Source: Brachyhypopomus gauderio | Taxonomy: Eukaryota; Chordata; Actinopteri; Gymnotiformes; Hypopomidae | NCBI RefSeq assembly: GCF_052324685.1 | Contig: NC_135213.1 | Coordinates: 40,947,700 to 41,011,699, forward strand | DNA length: 64,000 nt | Direction of reading: 5' to 3' | Shown here: piece by piece, positions 14,753 through 27,037 of the stretch | Layout of the letters: each line of letters starts with the position of its first letter | How positions within the stretch are numbered: position 1 is the first letter of the stretch | Notes under the pieces: model-generated | Seen by the model: only the letters and a program-made list of their open reading frames with translations | Database searches by the model: none | Told to the model about the DNA's origin: nothing | Made by a program: the position numbers and the translations under genes

Positions 14753-15229
14753 AGACAGACTTCAACACATCTCAATCACTCAGGTTAGAAAAGCACGAAC
14801 GTTTATTTCCGACGAGCTGATTTGCAAATGAAGACGGTTGATCTGTGCAGCAGAAGCAGAGATCTACTCCACGGAGATGCCTTACATCTCAGTCCTTACA
14901 CGTCTCAATCCTTATACAGCTCAGTCCTTACACATGTCAGTCATTATCTCAGTCCTTATACAGCCTGAGTTCATCTGAGCCTGTTTGGTGCGTGACCAAA
15001 ACGGCGTTAGTCTCAGCTATTTTAATTCCTCTTTAATTTGGCGTCACTCGTTCTGCAGGAATAATCCTGTTTTACAAAGTCTGCAGATTTACTGCGTGCA
15101 CGCGCAGTAGGCTACCGGACATCCGCGCGACCGGGTCAACATCACAAACACCGTGAGAGCTTCAACCGACCTGGCAGAACCGGCACCGATGCTCGCGAGC
15201 GCGTTACTGCGCACCCGCCGGTTCCGTCC
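14753..15229 (+). promoter_or_regulatory. c2orf69 upstream and CpG-rich 5' region
   Basis: From about 15090 the base composition becomes CpG-rich and stays so through c2orf69 exon 1, as in a CpG-island promoter. Short CAGTCCTTA(T/C)ACA repeats occur at 14890-14965. No other gene was seen. Confidence 0.45.
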
Positions 15230-17048
15230 ATGATAAATATCCGCTGGGTCGTGAGCAGGTTGTCGCTCGTCGCTCTGGCCAACACCATGAACACCGAGGT
15301 CGCGTGCGGCCGCTCGTGCGAGCCCCCTGCGGCGTCTCGTGCGCGTGCGGACGGTCCGGCCCGGCTCGCGCGGCTCTCCGGCGTCCCGGGCCACGAGCAG
15401 CACCGTCGAAACGATATTCTGCTGTTACGGGCCGCGACGGGAACACCGGGACGGTGCGACGGTGGAGCCGAAGGCCCGGACGGTGGAAGCGCGCACGTCG
15501 TGTTCTTCCCCGGAGACATCCAGGTCGGTGTGACCCGTCCTCGCCTCCCGGTACCGAGCAGGTCCCGGTACTCAACACGGACGGGGAGATGGAGACCGTG
15601 CAGGGGGTGTGCATGCTGGAACTGGGGGTGTAAACACGTCTCTAGCTGGGCGTGTTGGTTAGCACGTTAGCCTGAACGTTAGATAACACTGGAGGAGCGA
15701 GGGAGTAGTGTTTACTGCTCCAACTGCGCATGAAGCTTCATAACCAAACTGGTGTTGGGCCCAGGCGATATATTGACAGCCCGTGGTCTCCTTACAATGA
15801 ACATGTTAGCTAAAACGATTATATCTGTATTGCATGTCAAAATATCTGCATGAACTTCACGTCTGTCTGGTAAAGTTAATATAATACACTGTAATACACA
15901 CACAGTAATACACTGTAATACAGTGGGCAGGTGTTGGCTAGATGATGTAAGTATGCGTGGAAATGTATTGTGTTTATGCAAACACTACAGAAGTACATCA
16001 TACACTGACCTGCATTTCTACATCATCTGACACTCATTTACACGGCACAACTGGGCAGCTAGTATCAGACTGGCTTCTGAGAACATGGTGACACATATCA
16101 GACATGCCAGTCAAATAACAACTGTGGCTCTGTAGTCTGCAGCCACTGTGAATGTGCTACAGTTCTCTGCTAATTGTTTTTATTTACGCCTCCCTGCTAG
16201 TTACTTACCCAGTTCACCTCATGCATTAGACTATTGTATCCGAGACAAGAAACTGAACGTTGTACAGTACCTGTGCTGGTATGTGTGCGCTCGCGTACAC
16301 CTGAAGAGTATGATATTTCGTTCTTCTCCAGAACTTCCAGCAGGAGATGGCACTTCAGGCCGATTCAGCGCCCTGGCAGTCCTGGAGCCTGGAGCGTGTG
16401 GCCTTCATCTTGGGCTGCCGCTTCCCCGGTCACCATATCTGGGTGATCCGTGCATCTCGCATGTATTTACACAAGTTCAGCTGCTACCAGAACTTTGTGG
16501 AGAGCAACCTGTTTGGAGCTCCAGAGCACTCTCCAGACTACGGGGCTCTCCGCCACCTGAGGGGCCTCCTGACTCATGGCATGGAGCGAGCAGGCCTCCC
16601 TAACCCCCTGCCTCCACTAGGGGGCGGGCCGGTCCGTGCACCCATCCCTCGGGGCTTCTCCCTGACTTTGGTGGGCTTCAGCAAGGGATGCGTGGTTCTC
16701 AACCAGATGGTACATGAGCTGGCTGGGGCTCGCAGGGACTCGGAGCTCCGGCCATTCCTGGATGGAATCGTGGAGATGTACTGGCTGGACGGAGGTCACC
16801 CAGGAGGCAGCGAGACGTGGGTAACGGACCAGCGAGTCCTGGCCCACCTGGCGGCCAGCGGTGTGGCCCTGCACGCCCATGTCACACCCTACGAGGTGCG
16901 GGACCCAATGAGGGCCTGGGTGGGGCGGGAGCACAAGAGCTTTATAAAGTCACTGGAGGAGCTTGGGGCCTGCATCACCCATAGGCTGCACTTCGAGGAT
17001 GAGCCCGCCTCCATTGACAATCACTTCCGGGTCATTACAGAGTTCTGA
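15230..17048 (+). CDS. c2orf69: C2orf69 homologue, mitochondrial protein with lipase/esterase-like GFSKG motif
   Basis: Two exons, 15230-15523 and 16332-17048, joined in phase 0, give 336 residues (human about 385). Exon 1 is CpG-rich and ends HVVFFPGDIQ, the conserved family block. Its basic, hydroxylated N-terminus is compatible with mitochondrial import. Exon 2 carries WSLERVAFILGCRFPGHHIW, SRMYLHKFSCYQNFVESNLF, GFSKGCVVLNQMVHEL, MYWLDGGHPGGSETWVT and ends IDNHFRVITEF. GFSKG fits a GxSxG nucleophile elbow, which suggests an alpha/beta-hydrolase-like fold; the substrate is not known to me. Human loss-of-function alleles cause a mitochondrial multisystem disease. The insert between the SNLFGAPEH block and the GFSKG block is shorter than in human. 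The start was chosen as the first in-frame ATG preceding the conserved block. Confidence 0.93.
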
Positions 17049-17735
17049 CTGCCACGCAGGGCTGCTTCCTTAAGCCTTTATATAGAATACTTCTTGTTGC
17101 TAAACACAAATGTAGTTACAGCATCTGCTCTGGCCTGGCTGTGTCTCCAGTAGAGACTATAACTATAAGCTGTTTAGACCCCTGGACAGAGGAGACTCTT
17201 GGTTTGCATATTTAAAATCGACATTAAGACTAAAATCATCTTTGCACTGCTTAGATTACCTCTCCCTGTGTGTTATAAGGGCTATTTTTATTTCACGCGA
17301 ATGTCTTAAAGACACGTACAAGCATACAGAAGTAAATATGCTAAAAAATCACTAAAACCAGATTTGACAGCATGAATGCATGTGGTTAAAATTAGCTTAA
17401 TTTCTTCTGCCTTTACACACAGGTCCTTTATCTTCGAGCAATGACATTACTGAATGTAAATTATTTTTTCCCTGAGATCTGATCCCTCTCTGAAATGTTT
17501 TAGAAAATATTCTTTGTTTGGTTCTGGGTCATTTTTATCTTAATTGCAGGTTCAGATTTTCATCATCACTGCTGTAAAGTTTACAGCAGCACAGATTGCC
17601 ATTTAGTTTCATTGCATGCAGTTTTGCTTTGGAGTCAAGTTTATAGAACAACTTCATGAAAGTTTACATTTTAGTAAATTTATAGAGTAAGTAACCAGTG
17701 CATCAGTAAAGAGAATAAAAGTGTATTTATTTAAT
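17049..17735 (+). other. c2orf69 3' UTR
   Basis: Non-coding AT-rich sequence with AATAAA at 17714-17719, giving a 3' UTR of about 0.7 kb. Confidence 0.5.
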
Positions 17736-19080
17736 AATAATTATTATTATTACTACCATATTTTATTAATGATTTATGGTTTAATTATTGTTGCCATATT
17801 TTATTTATTGTTTGGGATAATAGTCCCCACTGATTTTGATTAAGCAGTGGAATTAAATGCATAGGAAAATCTCTGAAAGCATATGTATGTACTCTAAAAT
17901 TATTTGTGACAACTATAAAGTCTAATTATGTAGCTACAATGATTCCAGTTTCTCTAGGGAGGCTAAATAACCATTTGCAAGGCAGTTTATGCACTAATTA
18001 CAAGGAGTATGTTTGTCCACTGTCTGTCAAACTTCCTAGTAGGAGAGTTGGGGGATTCCCTGCTTCAGAACAACGGACTGAAAGTATTTCTTGTTTTCTA
18101 TCATTCCTTTCATTTACAAAATTCCCCCTTTAAAAGTGTACTGGTTGTCTTATGCTCTGTTTACTTAATAGTAAAGTAAAAAAGTGTTGAATGATTAAGC
18201 ATTGGGTTTTTTGTTTATTTAATACGTGGTGCGTGAACTGGTGATCTATGGTGAACTGGTTTCCCTCCACAGGGGGAAGGTGTAATTGTGTCTGTGTGCT
18301 GGTGTGAATCAGGGGTCTTGTGGCTTAAGTCCCAAGTAATTTTTTCTGTCTCTGGTTTATTAAAACAGGTAAAAACTGCTTAGTTTAAAAATTACACTAC
18401 AGTATGTGCCAAACCTGGTCCTCCTCACTAAGCTTAAAGGCAAAAAGATACACTATATTGCACTACATTCGCTCACCCATCCAAATGATCGGAATCGGGT
18501 GTTCCAATCGGAGACGTTGAGTGACAACACTACTGAACGGAGACGTTGAGTGACAACACTACTGAACAGAGATGTTAGGGGCTGTTCTGCTCAGCTGTAG
18601 GTAGCTGGTCAGCTAGCACAGATGAACTCACTGTTGGGTCACCACAAGGGTTGAGGTGAAATACCTGTTCAAATCCTCCGTGTCCCTTGTGTAGCTTTTA
18701 AACCAGCTACATTGTGTCAGAGCTTAGATCACAGGAAATTTCAAATACAACAGAACAGTCCAGATGGATATTTACATTCAGTCCCAACTGGCCATGTTAT
18801 GTTTGAGACAAACTAGCTGTCTGGACACCTAAGGAACAATTAACTTTGGACATTTCTTTTGAAGAGCAGTCAATTCCCACTTTGTGGGTGACAATGTAAA
18901 AGTGCAAAAGCACCTTTAGTTGGTGATCAGAATATTGTGAAATTAAGAGTTTTCAGCATGAATATATTTAGAAAAATAGATGTTTTTATTACTTACATTC
19001 TGTAAGAATACATATTAAAAATAGTTTCCAGTGAGCAGGCAAATTAAATTGTTTTAGTACCTGATAAAAATTACATATCA
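17736..19080. other. intergenic; degraded repeat near 18455-18570
   Basis: No gene was seen. The stretch with ATTCGCTCACCCATCCAAATG and GTGTTCCAATC (18468-18510) resembles a DNA-transposon fragment common in fish. It is followed by a two-copy tandem of AACGGAGACGTTGAGTGACA type (18508-18570). Confidence 0.35.
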
Positions 19081-19612
19081 ATGTATCTGTCTCCCCTCAT
19101 CCACCCTTTATCTGTCTGTCTCCCTTCATCCACCCTTTATCTGTCTGTCTCCCTTCATCCACCCTTTGTCTGTCTCCCCTCATCAACCCTTTATTTGTCT
19201 GTCTCCTCTCATCCACCCTTTATCTGTCTGTCTCCCCTCATCCACCCTTTATCTGTCTGTCTCCCCTCATCCACCCTTTATCTGTCTGTCTCCCCTCATC
19301 CACCCTTTATCTGTCTCCCCTCATCCACCCTTTTTCTGTCTGTCTCCTCATCCACCCTTTGTCTGTCTCCCCTCATCAACCCTTTATCTGTCTGTCTCCC
19401 CTCATCCACCCTTTTTCTGTCTGTCTCCTCATCCACCCTTTATCTGTTTGTCTCCCCTCATCCACCCTTTATCTGTCCGTCTCCCCTCATCCACCCTTTT
19501 TCTGTCTGTCTCCTCTCATCCACCCTTTATCTGTCTGTCTCCTCTCATCCACCCTATATCTGTCTGTCTCCCCTCATCCACCCTTTATCTGTCCGTCTCC
19601 TCTCATCCATCC
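19081..19612. repeat. 29-bp minisatellite (CTGTCTGTCTCCCCTCATCC type)
   Basis: About 18 units, each CTGTCTGTCTCC(C/T)CTCATCC followed by ACCCTTTAT. Deletions of 4 bp (one CTGT) recur. Because 29 is not a multiple of 3, all three frames look open and encode shifting Ser/Leu/Pro peptides; these are not genes. Confidence 0.95.
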
Positions 19613-19739
19613 ATCCGCCTGCTCCTTCTATCTCCTACTTCAAAATTTGATCTCATTTCTATGTTGTTGGACTGACTGCCTGTTTTTAGATTCTAGGTTC
19701 CAAAGTGTCTTTAGTTCCAAAGTGTCTCTACACATGCAA

Positions 19740-19985
19740 ATAAACATTAACTCACTGAGGAGGATCTATAGTCTGAGGATCTATACAGTCTGAGGATCTA
19801 TACAGTCTGAGGATCAATTGGCTGCTGCTTCTCGCCGGTGTATGTGATTGGTTGTCTGTGACTTGTACCTGTGTTAACAGTTGTAAAGCGCCTTGAGTAT
19901 CCTGAAAGGCACTATATAAATTGAACATTCATTCATTCATTCATTCATTCATACAGTCTGAGGATCTATACAGGCTCTGACTCTT
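19740..19985 (+). mobile_element. SINE/LINE 3'-tail fragment with direct flanking repeats
   Basis: The body from about 19816 reads GTAAAGCGCCTTGAGTATCC, then AAAGGCACTATATAAATTG, then (CATT)n, the 3' end shared by many fish retroposons. The sequence TACAGTCTGAGGATC directly flanks it on both sides, giving a target duplication of about 15 bp. The target is itself a 17-bp tandem (CTGAGGATCTATACAGT). Confidence 0.7.
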
Positions 19986-20675
19986 CACTGCAGAATTTCT
20001 CATTTCTAACACAAGTATGCAAGTTTAATGACCATAGCCACATCTCATACACGACACCATAAGGCATCGTTTTTTTTTTGGAATAATGTTCCTTCAAGTT
20101 CACCATTCCTGCAAAGCTTTGCTGTATTTTATCTATTGTGGAAAAAAGATTCACGGGAGCTCCTTTAGGGAATTCAGGTCTCATACTGTCATTGCAAAAT
20201 GTAGATATTGCCACTGCTGTAGTTTAAAGTGTATCAGCCTTCTGTTTCCCCCCACTGGCCTGGGCTCCTGCCATGCGTGGTGGCAACTCTGACTCTAGAA
20301 GGCACTCCAGATTCTTGGGTTTCTGAAGCACATCTGCAACAATAATTCTTGCATGGACGGGCAATTACAGAGTGAATGTGGCTTTGAAATCACTGCCCTT
20401 AAAAAGTCTCAGAAACATCTTAACCCACCTATTATGTGCATTCTTGCAAAACAGCCGTACTGTTTAGGGTAACTTTGACCCTGGTGCATGTTTAATTGTT
20501 CAAAAGATGTCTGAAACCAAAAAAATCCTAACAAACAGTGTGAATATTTAATTACTAACTACATTACTAATTATTCTATCAATATTTAGTGCAATGGTGT
20601 TCCTTACTTGTAACAGGTAATGGTTCAATTAAGATCGTTTTTCATAAAAATGTGAAAATTCCCATGTTCAAACTA
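19986..20675. other. intergenic, nothing recognised
   Basis: No exon, RNA or repeat was recognised beyond simple AT-rich sequence. Confidence 0.4.
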
Positions 20676-20905
20676 TGATACCAAACACACACAACACTCT
20701 CATACACTTATACATACACACTCACACACACAAAAACACACACACACATACACACAAACACACTCTCATACACACACATACACAAACACACACACACATA
20801 TACATACACACAAACACATACACACACACAAACACAAACACACACTCAAACACACACACACACTCAAACACACACACAATTGTACACATACACACACACA
20901 CACAA
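20676..20905. repeat. interrupted (CA)n microsatellite
   Basis: CA dinucleotides with TA, AA and TC interruptions; the open frames here are repeat artefacts. Confidence 0.9.
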
Positions 20906-22938
20906 ATTAAAAAAAATAAAAATAAAATATTTTTTAAAAGGGTCAAAAATTAAAAAAAGGGTCAAATTTACCCGAACAGTATCTATGTGATATAAACATG
21001 CAGGGGGTGGTTGCAAATAACTGACATGAATTATTTTCATATAATATGTTGATTACACTAATTAACCCTAGCAGAAGAAGTTTCATACTGAAACAATTAT
21101 TTTAAATAGTTTTCCTACATCTTCAAACTTTGAAAAGTGTCAAATTGACCCACAACACGATATTTATTCGTTCTCTTTGTAGATGGGAAAACATAAGAGG
21201 ACAACCCCAATCCAACTTTATGACTTGGCTACAATACACCCCCAGAAATGAATTGGCAAAACTTGTCAAGGACTAACTTTATTGCTAACATCACACCCCC
21301 AGGTAATTAAGTGAAGATAATGTTAACAGTCCTACAGGCAGTAATGCCTAAGAGAGCATAGCATTCTTTGAATATTGTGTTGACGGAGCTGAGACCAGAT
21401 CAGTTATTATGTGTTAATGTTTTGTTTAGTTTCTAACCTCCTTCACTGTACTAGGTTAACTGTAAAACGTATTTTCCATGTATAATGCCATACGTGGCAT
21501 TTGCTTTGCTTTGGGATTTGCTTTCCTGTGTCAGCCTATGAAGCATCTCTGGGCTAGCGCTCACAAAAGCGTCGTTAAACACGGCTTATTTCTGATAACC
21601 TTTCCAATTCAGTTTTATGCTCCTTGTGAGGCATGAAGGGGTCAAAGGGAAATTGTCTCAGTGGTTTCAGGATGAGTGTCCTCCATGTGCTCTGAAACAC
21701 AGCAGCTTGATCTGAGAAGGGAAGCTAACACACTGGCATCTGCTTTAGACATTACTGATGTGGTCTGAACAGAGCTCCATCCTCTCCATCCTCTCCTTCC
21801 CAACTGCATCTCAACTAGAAAAAAAAACCTGACTTGTTATTAATAAATATGTGTAGGCTGTACACAGGTTATATGAATGCCAAACACAATGGTTCACACC
21901 CAAGTCCAATCCAGGTAAAACTAAGCCGATTTTCCTGACCTGTACTATAATGGCTACTGTATAAAAATATCATACTTTTGACTTCTCTGCCATTAAACAT
22001 TAATGAGGTAGTCGTGTTCTACCTCGTCCCTCCATTCTGCGTGGACTTGTTTCGGGGCGCTCCCACATTTTTGTTGTTAGCATCTGCTTACGTCTTACAG
22101 GATATTCGGCACATATTTCAATGGGGCGTAGAAATATTATGAATTTAATATGCATGGACTGTTTAGGTATTCCTTGGGACAGAATTCTGTGGTATAAATG
22201 TTCTATATCCTGGACCCTACCTTTAATTCAAATATCAGTTTACAAGTTCATTCTGTGCAAACTCTAAATTTAATATTGATCTAGTGTAGGGAGATTACAC
22301 TAATTTCTAATTACACTAATTTCAAAATATCTATCTCAGTGTACTTGGAAGAGTTTACTGGTTGATGGGGGAAGCTGATTGAATAAACAAACATTTAAGT
22401 TGAAGCGTCATAGTTTATGGCCAGCATTTATCACCAATACTTTCAGTTCTTGTTCAAGAATCTTTTTTGTTTCAAGTATTTATAAAATAAGAAAAAGGTA
22501 GTATTAAGGCAACACTGTCAAAGCAAACTGAAAAGGATTTGATCATATTTATTTGAAAACCAGTGAATCAGAATTTGGCACATACTGATCAGCCCTGGTA
22601 TTGTGGTTATGAATATAGCAAACCAGTATGTTGATCAGTCTTATCTATAGGGTGCAATATAACGCATCTTTGTAGCTATAGTGAAATGCATTTCAAATAA
22701 TTTAAATCCTGACACAGAAATGAAAAATTTGATTTTTTAAAATCAACTACATGGTAATTTCAACATAGAAAAGCTACATAACTCAAATACATGTGTTTTT
22801 AAACATGACACATCACCATGTTTGCCAAGAATTCCAGTTTTGCCATCGCGATGCCCCTAAACAATGCAGGAGTTCTTCTCCTATCACTAACCTGACCCAG
22901 GTTAACGGTGATGGTGACGTCTCTAGAAGCCCACAGTA
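20906..22938. other. intergenic, no gene seen
   Basis: About 2 kb of AT-rich sequence without a supported exon. Nothing was recognised on either strand. Confidence 0.4.
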
Positions 22939-23035
22939 AACACACACACACACACACACTCACACTCTCTCACATTCTCTCACACTCCTCACACACTCCT
23001 CACACACTCCTCACACACTCCTCACACCTCTGCAG
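22939..23035. repeat. (CA)n followed by CTCACACACTC repeats
   Basis: A CA tract passes into several copies of an 11-bp unit TCCTCACACAC. Confidence 0.9.
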
Positions 23036-23581
23036 ACCAACACCAACAGCCCAAGAACTTAAAACTCCCTTCCAACTCCAGATCTCCCCATTCCCGTGTT
23101 CATAGACGAGATACCAGATCTACCAGCTCCGTTGGGTCAGAACTATCAGAACCAAATCATGTCATTCTTTTTGTTTTTTTGGGGAACTCGTTGCACCAAC
23201 ATACCGTAAGTCCTCACTTCACCTTCAGCACAACATCTCAAAGCTTAAAGCACCTGCCACACATCTCCACTTATCCCAGATCAATACAATTCATACTACA
23301 ACTGGACAAACTTGCACTTGGTGATGTTAGGAGTTTAAAATCACTGCACATCAGTCAAAACTGACGTAACGAGGCCGGTGTATATGCTTACACACAGAGC
23401 ACGGGCAGGATTACCAACCAACTGACACAACAGACGCAGGAGACCTGCGTAGTGAGGTGTGCAGTGAACCCTGAGAGAAGATCACACACAACAGAGGACA
23501 AGCTCTCCTGCATTTCAGGAATAAACACTAGACACTCTGCTCTAAGACGTTTGTATATAAAAAACACCACCTGACTTTACC

Positions 23582-23907
23582 ATGACTGAGTGCATAGATT
23601 ACAACAGAAGAGGTAAGTTCACCTGTCTGCCACTCCGTATAGTCTTATTTGCCTAATCAAACTAGAATTTACATCCTCACATGTGAAGATGAAACACAGC
23701 AGTCAAATTATTTAAATGCAGAGACATTTGTCAGCAGTAAAAATAAACTGCTAAATGAAACAGCTTGTTATAAGAGCTACAAAAACATGTCAATGTCTCT
23801 CCCTTAAAATGCGAAGATAAAAAAAATGTAGATTTTGACTTTCACTTCCCTTCACAGACGCTTCATGGCATTTTGCCAATGACGAAGAGGAAGTGGTGCT
23901 TGAATAC
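23582..23907 (+). CDS. putative two-exon start of an unrecognised small gene
   Basis: Exon 1 would be 23582-23612: an ATG in acceptable context (taccATGA), ten codons, and a consensus donor AAGAG|GTAAGTT. Exon 2 would be 23858-23907: acceptor CTTCCCTTCACAG, then DASWHFANDEEEVVLEY, and donor TAC|GTGAGC. The joined length is 81 nt, so phase is kept (27 residues). The encoded peptide is acidic and not recognised. A TATATAAAA motif lies at about 23556-23564. The exon 2 donor lies just inside the first unit of the 40-bp array at 23901. No following exon was securely found before stk17b on the opposite strand. This could be a decayed gene, a short secreted or type II membrane protein, or coincidence. 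Confidence 0.3.
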
Positions 23908-24140
23908 GTGAGCCCTTCAGGGAGTGAACACCACACCAGCTGAATACGTGAGCCCTTCAGGGAGTGAACACCACACCAGCTGAATACGTGAGCCCTTCAG
24001 GGAGTGAACACCACACCAGCTGAATACGTGAGCCCTTCAGGGGGTGAACACCACACCAGCTGAATACGTGAGCCCTTCAAGGAGTGAACACCACACCAGC
24101 TGAATACGTGAGCCCTTCAGGGGGTGAACACCACACCAGC
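23901..24140 (+). repeat. 40-bp tandem array, six copies, carrying a splice-donor-like sequence
   Basis: Six exact 40-bp units (23901-24140) begin TGAATACGTGAGCCCTTCAG. Each repeats the putative exon end and donor (TAC|GTGAGC) and also contains CCCTTCAG|G, a possible acceptor. Copies differ at one or two bases. Confidence 0.95.
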
Positions 24141-24736
24141 TGAGTCACTTGCTCATGTCTGATGTCTCTTTATCAAAGGCAACATCACACATGCACTTCA
24201 AAACGATTGACATTTCAGACAATCCAATGCATCTCCATATTCATATTAATCACACCATCTTGGTTAATGAAAAAAAAATAAATAAAGCACTCTGGTCCAT
24301 TTTAGTGGACTATTAAATTATCTGTGGTCTAGAGAGACCCATGGCTTTGTTTCTAATGCTGGCCTAATAGCTTTACTTTAAAACATACTATGGACGCCTT
24401 ACTGGAATTAATCTTCGAACAAATATTTTCTATAGATGTCCACAGAAAAAATAGACACTGGACCACATTAAAATACATATATAAAACCACATACAAAAGA
24501 AGACCTGCGGAAATATGGAGAAGAAACCGACACGTTGATTTAGTTAGAGAGCCCTGTTGAGATATTGTATTGCAGCAGTATGAGTTTATGCTATGATCAG
24601 ATCATCTTTGGTGTGGCCAGGTTTCAGAGAGTAACAGGTTGTTACTTGTGCTGGTCCTGTTGGGGTTTACACACAGGCTGATCAAAAAACCACCAAAACT
24701 CCATGAAGGAATGTGTGCATTTTTCATGTCAGCCAA
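24141..24736. other. probable stk17b 3' UTR region
   Basis: Lies downstream of the stk17b stop on the minus strand. No clear minus-strand AATAAA was found close by and no other gene was seen. Confidence 0.35.
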
Positions 24737-25938
24737 TCAGAGGCTGCTGTCCCGCCCTGCCTGCATGTCGTCCTCGAAGCGAAACTTCTTGGCGTGAGGA
24801 GATTCGAGAATGTTCTCTTTGTCTTCGAGGTCCTCAGGTGGGGCGGGGCACTTACTGCCCCCGCTGCGGGGGGTGCGCGGGGCGGCAGAGCTGGGCTCAG
24901 ACTGCTGCCACAGCCACGGGTGACTCAAGCAGTCGGCCGCACTGGGTCGGTCTCTGAAAAGAGGCGTGAAGACACCGTCACAAACGCAGCTCTGACCCGA
25001 GTGCAAAAGCAAACACTTTGGCGAGAATAAACAGCACAGCCAATGCGGTTCATGACTAGCTAACTGCTAGAAAAGCTTGTTCCGTTTCCTGTAGTACAGC
25101 ACTGTTAAATGTGAAGATAACACAGTCGTGCTAATGGTGCAACAATCTAACAATGTTGTTTATTTTTTTATCATATTTCCAGTTCAAGCAGAATGATCTT
25201 TTCAGGTCACTGCCTTAGAATCTCAGTGAAGAGTCAAGACGTTATCAGCTGCTCCAATCACAACCTCTAGAAATATTTCACCGAGACTACAATAGCAGTT
25301 CTCACACAAAAACAAAACTGGATGAATCTGCAAAAAACCTGTTACTGGTCACACACACACAAATTAAAAGCACAACATCCCATATATAGACTATCAGTGC
25401 ATTAGGGGACAGGTTCTGTGTGACTGCATACAAACTGCACAGCCTTGGACTATGGGGACAAAGTCACTCAGAAACGTTACAGTGATAAGGAAATGACAAA
25501 CATTTTGAAAGCTCTATAATGTAATATACCTCTGAGATTTATTGAGCTGTAAAAGTCTTCTTGTGAAGTTTGTTCTGTCCTCACTTCTAGGAAAATGAAC
25601 TGCACTATATATAATATTCTATGGGATCTAATATTGAGCCCTGTGTTGTAACAGTAAAATGGATTTCTGATAAACGCCTCTATCGTGTGGGTGAGAAGCC
25701 CCCATGTGATCATGTTCTACGTGGCGTCCGTGAAGGACAGGAGGAGGAACTTACTCTGGTGCTTTCACCAGCAACCTCTGGATGAAATGGACGGCGAGCT
25801 CAGACACCCTGGAGAAGGACTCACAACTGTAGTCCACGTTCACCTGGGAGACGTTCAGAAAGGTCTGCTGCTTATCCTCACCAGCGAAGGGGGATTCTCC
25901 CGTTACCAGCATGTAGGTGATTACTCCCACGCCCCTGT

Positions 25939-25986
<48 letters not shown>

Positions 25987-26376
25987 TGAAAGATGAAATC
26001 ACGTGTTAATGTGATTAACAACGCTACATTTTCCTCAAGATGACATTCCCAAACACCAATGAAAACCCTTTTAAAATATTCATCTCTTCAGTCACATGTT
26101 AAGGATTAAGTTCTAATTATTATTCTCTAAAACTAAATTGTAAACGTATCACGTGGGAATACCCAACGTTAACCTCCCTGTTTCAACATGTATGTCCTCC
26201 AGATCATGAACCCCTGACAGGAACCTGATTAAACCAAAACAAACCTGAACCTACCAGAGATCTGCAGCTGTGGTGATGGGGTCATAGTTCAGGATCTCTG
26301 GAGCTGGATTTGATGAACAAATTAGACTGGATTAAAGTACTGTCAGTATTAGCAAAAAATGTGTGTGTGTGTGTGT

Positions 26377-26416
<40 letters not shown>

Positions 26417-26995
26417 CTTCAACTTATATTATATATATATAGTGAGGAGGAAGAGGAGGAAGAGGAGGATGGAGAAGGAAGAACAACGACACGCATGAGG
26501 TTGAAGCTTCATCCTGGAACACCACCCACCTACATACTCAGGTGTCCCCAAGATTTCTCGTAACTCTCCAGCAGAGCCCAGCCGGCGTGCCAGGCCAAAG
26601 TCCACGATCTTAATGTCTCCCAGAGGGCTTAAACTCGTCAGCAGGATGTTCTGGGGCTGCAACAATCACATTCAATGGATGTTTACGGTTAGTCACAATC
26701 ACAACACTTCACAACGAATGGAAGTTCTGGTTAATTTCTGTCTTTGTGCTTTGTGGAGTAAACAGGTAACCAGTCGCAGGACAGTGTCGTGTGGGATCAG
26801 ATGGGGCCACCATAACAGACGAGCATCAGTGAGGCAGGTGCACACCTTCAGGTCCAGGTGGACCATACTGCTCTGGTGCAGAAGGTGGAGGCCCTCCAAC
26901 ATCTGTCGGACCAGACGGACGATCTGGCCCTCAGACAGCAGCTCATCAGACACACAGTGGTCGAATATTTCCCCACCTGCCGCACTGGAAGGAGA

Positions 26996-27037
<42 letters not shown>

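Noticed and set aside
15089..15670. Several overlapping Arg/Ala/Pro-rich frames on both strands
   Set aside because: They are shadows of the CpG-rich c2orf69 first exon; only the frame ending FFPGDIQ is conserved.
19081..19793. Long open frames of 144-189 residues over the CTGTCTGT minisatellite
   Set aside because: All three frames are open only because the 29-bp unit shifts frame; the peptides are repeat artefacts with no splice or start context.
20722..20953. Cys/Val- or His/Thr-rich frames in CA tracts (also at 35836-36147 and 49316-49590)
   Set aside because: Dinucleotide repeats keep several frames open without coding meaning.
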